Assembly: GCA_009911175.1 (NCBI GenBank)
Contig: QXWX01000017.1
Location: forward strand, 28,784 to 92,783
Reading direction: 5' to 3'
Origin: Lachnospiraceae bacterium
Lineage (GTDB): Bacteria > Bacillota_A > Clostridia > Lachnospirales > Lachnospiraceae
DNA length: 64,000 nucleotides
The notes beneath the pieces are model-generated. The model was not told the origin of the DNA. It ran no database searches and saw only the letters and a program-made list of their open reading frames with translations. Position 1 is the first letter of the stretch; the number at the start of each line of letters is the position of its first letter. Shown one piece after another: positions 52,327 through 59,683 of this stretch. Position numbers and translations under genes: made by a program.

Positions 52327-52485
52327 ATGATCACATTTAGTGCGGCAATGGAAACAACAACACGTAGTGAGATTCCGGAATGGATGCGTGAAGAGCGCTA
52401 CATGTACTGCGACCAGTCAGCGGCTGAGCAGTACTCCGTCAGGAATTTCAGGATTTTGGAGAGATTGAAAAAGATATTTTCGTAA
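52327..52485 (+). CDS. Small orphan protein, 52 residues
   Basis: MITFSAAMETTTRSEIPEW, then MREERYMYCDQSAAEQYS and a basic end RNFRILERLKKIFS. I do not recognise it. The evidence that it is real is the full set of signals: a promoter, AAAGGAGG 7 bases before the ATG, and a strong terminator 14 bases after the stop. It has no membrane segment or signal peptide. The amphipathic C-terminal helix (FRILERLKKIF) could bind a partner or membrane surface. It stands between the PucR gene and the QueT unit and shares no operon. Confidence 0.7.
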   Translation: MITFSAAMETTTRSEIPEWMREERYMYCDQSAAEQYSVRNFRILERLKKIFS

Positions 52486-52498
52486 AATTGAGCGCGTG

Positions 52499-52533
52499 AA
52501 AAAAGGGAGCTGCCGGAGGGCGGCTTCTTTTTT
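52499..52533 (+). terminator. Terminator after the small gene
   Basis: AAAAAA-GGG-AGC-T-GCC pairs with GGC-G-GCT-TC-TTTTTT across a GGAG loop. Confidence 0.88.
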
Positions 52534-52597
52534 GCTATAAATCTTACTCCTCTAAGGAACTGTTCCAAAATAAATTGGTGTAAAATTGAAACAACCG

Positions 52598-52626
52598 TTG
52601 CTTTTTCCTCCCTTCTGTGGTACACT
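52598..52626 (+). promoter_or_regulatory. Promoter of queT
   Basis: TTGCTT (52598-52603) and TACACT (52621-52626) with a 17-base spacer, about 100 bases before the coding start. The leader contains the riboswitch candidate. Confidence 0.55.
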
Positions 52627-52673
52627 CACATAGTCCAAAGCCCTAGTAAATACAGGCTTTGCGGCAAATCAAT

Positions 52674-52716
52674 TCGAGTGTTCGAGACCTTCCACTCGTA
52701 AAACAAAACTAAAGGA
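52674..52716 (+). promoter_or_regulatory. PreQ1-I riboswitch candidate in the queT leader
   Basis: CGAGTG (52675-52680) pairs with CACTCG (52693-52698) around a 12-base loop TTCGAGACCTTC, followed by the A-rich tail TAAAACAAAACTAAAGGAG. CCTT in the loop can pair with AAGG of the ribosome site, giving the H-type pseudoknot of small preQ1-I riboswitches, which would hide the Shine-Dalgarno sequence when preQ1 is bound. QueT genes are known preQ1-controlled targets. An upstream stem AAAGCC/GGCTTT lies at 52637-52660. Confidence 0.72.
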
Positions 52717-52726
52717 GAACGAAACA

Positions 52727-53227
52727 ATGAAAGAAACCAAAACCCTCAGTGTGCAGTTTGTCGCACAGGCGGCCGTGATCGCCGCCATCTATGTGGTGCT
52801 GACCCTTCTGTTCGCGCCATTTTCCTATGGAGAAGTACAGGTACGTCTCTCGGAGGCGCTGACCATCCTTCCGGTATTCACCCCGGCTGCTGTTCCGGGC
52901 CTGTTCGTGGGATGCCTGCTCAGCAACATCCTGGGCGGATGCATCGTGCCGGATATTATTTTCGGAAGCCTTGCTACGCTGACCGGTGCTGTATTTACTT
53001 ACCTGCTTCGCAATCAGAGCCGATTTCTGGCGCCGCTTCCGCCGATCCTGGCCAATGCCCTGATCGTGCCTTTTGTCCTGAGATTTGGGTATCAGGTACC
53101 CTTGCCGATCCCGTTCATGATGCTGACAGTGGGAATCGGGGAAGTCATTTCCTGCGGGGTACTCGGAATGATCCTGTATGCGGCCCTGTATCGATATAAG
53201 AATCTGATCTTCAAACCCGTATCCTGA
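52727..53227 (+). CDS. queT: QueT family queuosine-precursor transporter
   Basis: 166-residue membrane protein, six segments, ECF S-component-like: AQAAVIAAIYVVLTLLFAPFSYGEVQVRLSEALTILPVFTPAAVPGLFVGCLLSNILGG is the conserved family block. QueT imports preQ1 or another queuosine precursor. The riboswitch candidate in its leader supports this. The ATG lies 8 bases after AAGGAG. It is monocistronic, with a terminator 35 bases after the stop. Confidence 0.94.
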   Translation: MKETKTLSVQFVAQAAVIAAIYVVLTLLFAPFSYGEVQVRLSEALTILPVFTPAAVPGLFVGCLLSNILGGCIVPDIIFGSLATLTGAVFTYLLRNQSRFLAPLPPILANALIVPFVLRFGYQVPLPIPFMMLTVGIGEVISCGVLGMILYAALYRYKNLIFKPVS

Positions 53228-53260
53228 GCCGTCAGGTTTTACGCAGACAATGATATTACA

Positions 53261-53297
53261 AAACGGGACAGGTGCTCTCAACACCTGCCCCGTTTTT
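53261..53297 (+). terminator. Terminator after queT
   Basis: AAACGGG-A-CAGGTG pairs with CACCTG-C-CCCGTTT, followed by TTTT; the stem is long and GC-rich. Confidence 0.9.
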
Positions 53298-53397
53298 TAT
53301 TCCACAACAGAATACCCCAGACCTCTTCGTAACTGCCTCCTCCTAATCCGGTTCAATGGCCCTCCGAAATATCCCGCACAATCTGTACTTGTGTAAC

Positions 53398-56307
53398 TCA
53401 CTTCACGAATCCGATAAACGTATTCCCTCCGCCGGCCGCGGCCGCGTCCATCTGCTCCATACTCACCGTAAGCTCCTGCCCGTTGTCCGGATCTATATAA
53501 GTCACCGTATCGTAGTCATATCCGGTCAGCAGGACCGCATGGCCTGGATCCGGCATCATGATCACCGGCATTCCCTTGCTGATAATATACAGCACCTGGT
53601 TCAGCGTACACCCGGTCAGATCGATCCGCTTTGCCCCAGGTACATACTGCGCCGCATATCCTTCCAGATACTGCATGCAGGCCTCGGTCGAGGACTGTCC
53701 TTCCGCCTTCTGAAATGCCGCCGCTTCGGTATAGTACACCAGATCCCGGTTTCCCTTCTCCCAGACGTAGGACTGCTCCGAGGAGATCACCACACCGGAG
53801 ATCTGCTCGGCCTTCTGGATCGCGTAGGCCGCCTTGTCATAGATCGCCGCCAGCTTTCCGACGCCGTATACATAGAACTTATCCGTCTTCACTTTATCAT
53901 CGAAGGAAATGGTGATCGGCTGGGTTTCCATCACCTTTTTCGGCCGCAGGATTCTGGGCGAAAAGTCCTTGATCTCATCGGCAAAGGTAAGGCGCATCTG
54001 CTTTTCCTTCAAAACCGTGGAAAATGCCTCCGCTGTCACCTTGGATTCCTTGCGTTCCTCGTTGTTGGTCACATAATCCTGCGGGATCCCTGTGTAAACG
54101 CCGTCATTTTTTGACAGGCGGTTCAGCGTCATGAACCCTTTTTCAATCAGCACATCGGAGATGAATACCCCGTCCTGCTTATAATTCTTCTTCACCTTGT
54201 TGGAGGTATCCCGGATCTCCAGCTCATACATGGGAGAAATGGCATCGCCCGCGATGGTCGTTCCCTGGTCCTCCGCGCGAAGATAGCCGCAGACAAAGTC
54301 ATTGTACACAAAACCCAGCGGACGCACTGCCTCGGCCGGTGTCTCTTCCTTTTTATCCTTGCCGCCGAAGCCGGAAAAATGCCATCCCTTGTCCTCCGTC
54401 TCTTCTTCCTCCCGGGAAGCGTTCACGGTGTAGGATTCTCCATTTGCCAGATTCAGCACGCAGACCTCCTGAGCCGTATTCAGCTCACCGTCCGGCTGAA
54501 ACGCCATCAGGTGCCCGTCGTCCGATACCACGTACTGGCCTTCCTCCAGATTTTCCGCCAAAATCTCCTGCTTATCCTTTTCCAGATCGACCTGATACAG
54601 CACGCCGCCCGCAAGCACGTAGAGAAGCAGCTGCTCCTGGTTGAAATACACCATCTTGCCCAGCTCATCCTCCGCAATGGCAAATGCCTTTGTGCTGGGG
54701 ATAAACGCCTTCTCCTGGACTGCGTTCTGGGCAATGTCAAAGTAATAGACGTCCACACCGACCTGGCCCTCGTGCTCCCCGCGGTTCATATAACCATAGA
54801 CCGCAAATGTCGTATTGCCGCTGTCATCCACGCTGATGATCCGGATCTGGTGCTCGTCGTTCCGGCTTCTCGCGTCATAGCCTTCCATATTCGCAAAGCT
54901 GAATACCAGGGAGAGCTCATTCTTCTTCCGGTTGTAGGTCCACAGATCCCGATCCTGAACAAAAGAGACGACCGTCCCCTTTGCATTTGCCTCATAGGAC
55001 ACTTCAGACTCGGAGAGACCCAGCAAGATCCCATCCTTGTCCACGATCTTCAGATCTCCGTTGAACACCTCATTCATGGTCCGGTTATAATCCAGCAGAT
55101 ACATCTCCCCGCCGCTGCACCGAACCCGGAAAAATTCTCTCACATTGTAGGTTTCCGTCTCTTCCCGGTCTCCTACGGCGGTAACCTGGTATTTTGCCAG
55201 CAGGGACGTATAGACCGTGTTGCTTTCCTTGATGCTCCACTCCACCTCCGTGGACACCTCCGGCTCTAGATCGCCCCAGCAGACATGAAACAGGTTGGAA
55301 TGGATGTTGACAGTCTGCAGAGTGGTGTTGTCAGCGGTCTCATCCGGCTCCAGATACCAGGCGATCTCGTCGTCCTTGTCCCCGGTAAATGTTGTTTCAT
55401 GGAAATCCTTTGCGAAATCCATGCATTCCTTTATGGATAATTCGTCCTGCCGTTCGATCCGGGTATAATAGAATATCTCCTTCTCCTCATCCGAGCCGAC
55501 CCGCAGCGCAACCCGCAGCACGGCTTCCTGAACGCCTTCCGGCAGGGCGCTTCCAAGCTCCAGCGTGACCTGCTCGTCAGAAAGCTCCTTGACCGCGTTC
55601 TGCAGGTAGACCTCCTCTCCGTTCAGGGAATACACCTCATAGCGGATCCCTGCGATCTCCTGCCCGCCGGCTTCCAGATACATGTCCAGAAGCCCGTCGT
55701 CCGCGATCGGCGTGATGGTATCCCGCATGGCGGTGATGTCCATTTCATTAACATAGCCTTCCAGCGCATTGACCCGCTGATTCCTCACCTGAAATGACAC
55801 CCTCGGCAGATCCGGATCGCTTAAGCCCACCGTAATGTCTCTGGTCCCCTGGTTTAAGACCAGACTGCTTATGAGGATCGCCAGAACGAACACCGCGATC
55901 AGGATGCCCGCCTTTTTCCACCGGCCGCCCCTGGGCTGGTCAAGGAAGCGTTCTCCCTTCAGACGCTTTTTTTTCGGCTGGTCGATATAGGACAGCGTTT
56001 CCCGCGCACGGGCTTTTTTCGCGTCGTCATTGTTCAGCGCAGCCTTTGCGGCCCGGCCTTCGTTCGTCTTGCCTTTCCCCTGAAATTCCCTTGGCAATCT
56101 GCCCTTTTTCGTTTTTTCTGTATCAGCTGCATTCTTTGATTCTCTGGCTTTCTTCGGTTTCTCTGTACCTGATGAATTTTTTGATGCTCTGCCTTGCTTC
56201 GGCTGGTCTATCTTCTGCGGTTCCTTCCCGATCCGCTTCTTCTTCGTTTTTTCCAGTTTCACTTTATCCTGTGCCAATGTCATTTCATCTGGCTTATCTT
56301 TTTTCAT
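53398..56307 (-). CDS. Large membrane-anchored protein with a degenerate C39-like peptidase domain
   Basis: 969 residues. The cytoplasmic N-terminus (about 1-130) is low-complexity with repeated Lys/Arg-rich units (KKAR, KKGR, PKKKR). One membrane segment at about 133-151 (AGILIAVFVLAILISSLVL) is followed by a large extracellular region of beta-propeller-like strands (about 180-820). The C-terminal 120 residues resemble peptidase C39-like domains: GCTLNQVLYIISKGMPVIMMPDPGHAVLLTGYDYDTVTYIDP, with a His and Asp in the expected places, but the usual N-terminal catalytic Cys-containing motif is not visible. It may bind peptides or cell wall rather than cut. I do not know its function. AAGGGGA lies about 10 bases before the ATG. 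Confidence 0.75.
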   Translation of the reverse strand: MKKDKPDEMTLAQDKVKLEKTKKKRIGKEPQKIDQPKQGRASKNSSGTEKPKKARESKNAADTEKTKKGRLPREFQGKGKTNEGRAAKAALNNDDAKKARARETLSYIDQPKKKRLKGERFLDQPRGGRWKKAGILIAVFVLAILISSLVLNQGTRDITVGLSDPDLPRVSFQVRNQRVNALEGYVNEMDITAMRDTITPIADDGLLDMYLEAGGQEIAGIRYEVYSLNGEEVYLQNAVKELSDEQVTLELGSALPEGVQEAVLRVALRVGSDEEKEIFYYTRIERQDELSIKECMDFAKDFHETTFTGDKDDEIAWYLEPDETADNTTLQTVNIHSNLFHVCWGDLEPEVSTEVEWSIKESNTVYTSLLAKYQVTAVGDREETETYNVREFFRVRCSGGEMYLLDYNRTMNEVFNGDLKIVDKDGILLGLSESEVSYEANAKGTVVSFVQDRDLWTYNRKKNELSLVFSFANMEGYDARSRNDEHQIRIISVDDSGNTTFAVYGYMNRGEHEGQVGVDVYYFDIAQNAVQEKAFIPSTKAFAIAEDELGKMVYFNQEQLLLYVLAGGVLYQVDLEKDKQEILAENLEEGQYVVSDDGHLMAFQPDGELNTAQEVCVLNLANGESYTVNASREEEETEDKGWHFSGFGGKDKKEETPAEAVRPLGFVYNDFVCGYLRAEDQGTTIAGDAISPMYELEIRDTSNKVKKNYKQDGVFISDVLIEKGFMTLNRLSKNDGVYTGIPQDYVTNNEERKESKVTAEAFSTVLKEKQMRLTFADEIKDFSPRILRPKKVMETQPITISFDDKVKTDKFYVYGVGKLAAIYDKAAYAIQKAEQISGVVISSEQSYVWEKGNRDLVYYTEAAAFQKAEGQSSTEACMQYLEGYAAQYVPGAKRIDLTGCTLNQVLYIISKGMPVIMMPDPGHAVLLTGYDYDTVTYIDPDNGQELTVSMEQMDAAAAGGGNTFIGFVK

Positions 56308-56503
56308 GCTATATCTATCCCCTTAAAATATGACGCAGATATTTACGAATCATTGTATCTGCCCTGTTTCCTCGCAGATACGACGCAATCATCATTTCTG
56401 ATCCGCTCCGTTTTCCGGGCGGATATGGGACAAGTATAACATAGTCTGGAAAAAAATACATCTTAATTTTGTTGGAACAGCAACGATGTATATCGTCTGA
56501 CAC

Positions 56504-57529
56504 TCAGCAAAATTCTAAATACCGGGGGTCATCCTTCAAAAACGCAAAGCGTTCATCGCGGAGCCCATTTTTCAGATTCTCTTTCATTTCCGTCAGAACT
56601 TCTTCTCTTAAGCCTTTAAACTTCATATGCGCATAAAGCGGCGCCTGCTGCATGCTGCCGATTTCCTCCACGCAGGAAAGCATTTCTTCCATGATCTCCA
56701 GCGCTTTCTCCTTGTCCTTTTCCTCCGCTGCCAGTTCCAGGCCGCAGACGATCTCATAGTATCTGCCCATTTCAAAAAGCCGCGCAAGCTCCCCCTGCTT
56801 TTCCACCAGCATATGCGCCCGCTCCATGTCCTGCTCCTCCATTGCCAGGGCGAGCAATCCATAAAATACTTCGCTGAGAACCATATACTCCGCATAGAGG
56901 ATTTCTTCGTATGTCCTGCTTGCGTCCTGAATCCGTCCGGTCTTTGCATAGATCTGCGCCTGCTTCCTTTTCCGGTTCGGATTCTGTATGGAAAAATACT
57001 GCAGATATTCTTCCGCTTTCTCGTATTGCTCGTTCCGGATATAAGATGCGTACAGCATCTCCGCAGCCTGGATCCTGACGCCTTCCTCACTGCTTTCCAG
57101 CCCCCGGCGGTAGCATTCCAGGATATATCCGTCATACTTTTCTGAATCCGGAAGCTGCTTCATCAAGCGGTATCCGTCCAGGGCTGCCGCAAGCTGCAAA
57201 GCAAGCTGCTCACAGTTCGGATAGTTCTCGATTTTTTTCTTTGCCCACTGAAACACGGTTTCGTAACCTCCCTTCTTCATCATATCAGTGAGCTCCCGCA
57301 AGATGCTTCCAAGCTCTTCGGGCGTGAGCTCCTCCTGGAACGACAGCAGCGTATCGACCGTGATATCCAGCAGTCTGGCGATCGGAACCAGCAGCGTGAT
57401 ATCGGGGAATGAATTGCTGTTCTCCCATTTATTCACCGCAGGCGCGGTCACTCCGAGGCGTTTCGCCATTTCCTCCTGGGTCATACTTTTCAGCTTCCTG
57501 TGCTTCCGGATCACTTCTCCTATCTGCAT
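56504..57529 (-). CDS. Xre-family regulator with a TPR-like helical tail
   Basis: 341 residues. HTH_3 domain about 3-58 (VIRKHRKLKSMTQEEMAKRLGVTAPAVNKWENSNSFPDITLLVPIARLLDITVDTLL), then about 270 residues of helical repeat with tetratricopeptide-like spacing (YEKAEEYLQYFSIQNPNRKRKQAQIYAKTGRIQDASRTYEEILYAEYM...). Such proteins in clostridia often respond to peptides or proteins. AAGGAGG precedes ATG 57529. It is separated from the C39-like gene by about 200 bases and from DUF6179 by about 230. A dispersed hairpin lies 70 bases upstream of the start. Confidence 0.88.
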   Translation of the reverse strand: MQIGEVIRKHRKLKSMTQEEMAKRLGVTAPAVNKWENSNSFPDITLLVPIARLLDITVDTLLSFQEELTPEELGSILRELTDMMKKGGYETVFQWAKKKIENYPNCEQLALQLAAALDGYRLMKQLPDSEKYDGYILECYRRGLESSEEGVRIQAAEMLYASYIRNEQYEKAEEYLQYFSIQNPNRKRKQAQIYAKTGRIQDASRTYEEILYAEYMVLSEVFYGLLALAMEEQDMERAHMLVEKQGELARLFEMGRYYEIVCGLELAAEEKDKEKALEIMEEMLSCVEEIGSMQQAPLYAHMKFKGLREEVLTEMKENLKNGLRDERFAFLKDDPRYLEFC

Positions 57530-57598
57530 TTTGAATGCCTCCTTTTTATGATTCCAATTCATAGCCTTGCCGCAAAGCGCAAGGCACCGTGAGCAGTA

Positions 57599-57639
57599 AG
57601 GAACTGTACAAAAAGGCAATTTATTTTTGCACAGTTCCT
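57599..57639. repeat. AGGAACTGTGCAAAAATAA-type hairpin
   Basis: AGGAACTGTACAAAAAGGCA and TTTTTGCACAGTTCCT pair almost perfectly. The same sequence, with a few changes, follows the GH42 gene at 1003-1045. Here it lies in the Xre leader. Confidence 0.7.
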
Positions 57640-57755
57640 AATCTTTTAATTACTGACTCCATCATACCAGACATCACCGTGTTTCACAATTGAACCGTAA
57701 TTAAGGAATCTTCAAAAAAGATAACCGCGGGTTATATTCTGTTGCACGCTCTGAT

Positions 57756-58802
57756 TCAGATAAGGTTCCGAATCGTCCCGCAGTCTGCCGCTGTTTTCAG
57801 CCGTGCTGCCAATCCGTCAATCGTGCCGGACAGATATTCTGACAGCTCCCGTCCTGTCCGCGATTTTTTCGTTATTTCCTTGTCCTCCGCATCCTCATTG
57901 TCATATTGTTCAAAAAGGACCTCTGCCGCGTCTCTCAGCCGTTCCCGGATTTCCGGCAGTTCCTTCTGGAAACACATTTCCTCCAGAAGGGCATGTTCCG
58001 ATTCCAGAAAAATTGGTTCGGAAAGCGGTTTCCGGACCAGGATATGAAGAATGACCGATATAAATACAATTTCACAGAGGTTTTCCATGATATCCTTCCT
58101 GGAATACTCATAAAACGCATCGTTCTCATCCACATGCGGAGCTTCGGATGAGTCCTGGTCTCCTTCTGCCGAATGCGCTCCGCCCATCTCGCTGTCCGTC
58201 CCGCCGGACTCCATATTCCGGATGATCCCGCGAGCATACTGTTCCAGAATTTCCGCTACATAGCTCCTGGGAAATTTTTTCAAAAACCGCTGCTCCAAAC
58301 GGATGCATTTTATAAACGCATACACCTTGTCGATTCCTGAAAGCCCGGAAATATCCTTTAAAACCGGATAGTCCATCGTCAGGATCGTATTCTGAGGCTG
58401 GAATTTTACATCGTACCACTTAAAAAATTCGGGAAGTCCTTTGACAAAGGTATCGTACAGGCACTCATTTTCATAGGACTGAAATTCCGGCAGGATCTCA
58501 TGGTACAGCTTCAGCGCCTTCCTGGTCTTTTGTTCCACACAGGCTGCCCCCGCTTCATATGCCTGCTTTGCGGACAGCTTCTTTTCTGTAACGGTCAGCG
58601 GATGGCGGTCCGAAGCCCCCTCTATATTTCCGGACGCATCCCCTTCCTGCGGCCCCTGCCGCTCCGCCTCATGGATGCAGTACAGAACAGCCCCCATCAA
58701 TTGCTCCGCCTTTTCATAGGTGACAGATGTGCTTTCATTGGCCGTATATTTTTCCGCCAGCCTGCCCACGATCGGTATCAGTTCTTCCATTTCATAATGC
58801 AT
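57756..58802 (-). CDS. DUF6179-like protein
   Basis: 348 residues, mostly helical, no membrane segment. Recognisable segments are MEELIPIVGRLAEKYTANESTSVTYEKAEQLMGAVLYCI and SGIDKVYAFIKCIRLEQRFLKKFPRSYVAEILEQYARG. A low-complexity acidic stretch (about 215-240) separates two helical parts. I believe it belongs to the DUF6179 family, which is typically next to DUF6323; the latter is the neighbour 125 bases upstream. Function is unknown. ATG 58802 follows GGAGGGAG; the longer reading to 58847 has no site. Confidence 0.75.
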   Translation of the reverse strand: MHYEMEELIPIVGRLAEKYTANESTSVTYEKAEQLMGAVLYCIHEAERQGPQEGDASGNIEGASDRHPLTVTEKKLSAKQAYEAGAACVEQKTRKALKLYHEILPEFQSYENECLYDTFVKGLPEFFKWYDVKFQPQNTILTMDYPVLKDISGLSGIDKVYAFIKCIRLEQRFLKKFPRSYVAEILEQYARGIIRNMESGGTDSEMGGAHSAEGDQDSSEAPHVDENDAFYEYSRKDIMENLCEIVFISVILHILVRKPLSEPIFLESEHALLEEMCFQKELPEIRERLRDAAEVLFEQYDNEDAEDKEITKKSRTGRELSEYLSGTIDGLAARLKTAADCGTIRNLI

Positions 58803-58927
58803 ACGCAAGCTCCCTCCACTAAAAACCAAAAAAATCCGGTAATCCACGATTCTTTTCCTGAGCGTCCATAGCCGCGGCTTTGTATTTTCCGCATAAATAC
58901 AGAGATAACACTCCGGAAAGCTCTGCC

Positions 58928-59458
58928 TTATCCAAACAGCTCTCTCAGCGCCTCCATATACAGGTCATAATCCCATCGTTTCACTTCATCGAACCGGGAA
59001 GCTTCCCCGCGTCCCTCAGAAGCCTTGTAGCCCCTGTAGCCGGCCCGTATAGCCTGTGAAAAGATGCTGAGACAGGTTCCCTCCAGATAATCCAGGTCCC
59101 CGAAGCAGATGGTCTCGAACTGTTCCTTCATCAGATGCAGAAGTTCATCGTCCGAGATCTCGTCCTGCATCTCGTTCTTGTACAGGTAAAAAATTTCCTG
59201 CAGACGGATCATCGTTTCCGCATAGTTACTCTGGTCGATAAAATCAGAATCACAAAATTCCTCGATGATCCTGGGGACGATTCCTCCGCCGAACTCTACC
59301 CGCCTCTGCTCCCGGAGCGCATTGGCCCGCTCCGACACGATCAGCTTCGCGTCCTGTTCACTCAAGACAAGACCATACTTCTCCGTTACCCGATTCATTT
59401 CCATGACCTTCGCCATCTGTGTTTCCTGCTGCAGCAATACCATCCAGTTCTCTTCCAT
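58928..59458 (-). CDS. DUF6323-like protein
   Basis: 176 residues, helical and acidic. It contains MNRVTEKYGLVLSEQDAKLIVSERANALREQRRVEFGGGIVPRIIEEFCDSDFIDQSNYAETMIRLQEIFYLYKNEMQDEISDDELLHLMKEQFE, with the EQDA-hydrophobic-ER pattern that I associate with DUF6323. AAGGAGGG lies 7-8 bases before the ATG. It is transcribed just before the DUF6179 gene and probably works with it. No catalytic motif is seen. Confidence 0.75.
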   Translation of the reverse strand: MEENWMVLLQQETQMAKVMEMNRVTEKYGLVLSEQDAKLIVSERANALREQRRVEFGGGIVPRIIEEFCDSDFIDQSNYAETMIRLQEIFYLYKNEMQDEISDDELLHLMKEQFETICFGDLDYLEGTCLSIFSQAIRAGYRGYKASEGRGEASRFDEVKRWDYDLYMEALRELFG

Positions 59459-59520
59459 GGGAATCCCTCCTTGAAGTGCCTGATGTGTTAGGATTTACAA
59501 TAGTTCCACATTTCCACATA

Positions 59521-59557
59521 GTTACTGTTTACACCCTGACCAGGCGTGTCCAGTAGC
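59521..59557. repeat. Diverged hairpin of the 147-bp element family
   Basis: GTTACTG (59521-59527) and CAGTAGC (59551-59557) pair around TACACCCTGACCAGGCGTGT, the core sequence of the family. It lies in the leader of the DUF6323 gene. Confidence 0.55.
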
Positions 59558-59597
59558 ATCAGATAACTATAACACCTCACCAGGACAGTTACCAGTC

Positions 59598-59626
59598 TTG
59601 AATTTTCGGCAATTTTGTAGTATAAT
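59598..59626 (+). promoter_or_regulatory. Possible plus-strand promoter facing the HK terminator
   Basis: TTGAAT (59598-59603) and TATAAT (59621-59626) are 17 bases apart on the plus strand. A transcript from here would immediately enter the hairpin at 59634-59667 and then run antisense to the sensor kinase gene. It may be fortuitous. Confidence 0.35.
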
Positions 59627-59633
59627 AAGGATG

Positions 59634-59667
59634 AAAAAAAGGGAGCGGTTTTATACCGGCTCCCTTT
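59634..59667 (-). terminator. Terminator after the histidine kinase gene
   Basis: AAAGGGAGC pairs with GCTCCCTTT; on the minus strand TTTTTTT follows. It lies 17 bases after the kinase stop. Confidence 0.88.
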
Positions 59668-59683
59668 ACAAGTTTTGACAGGT

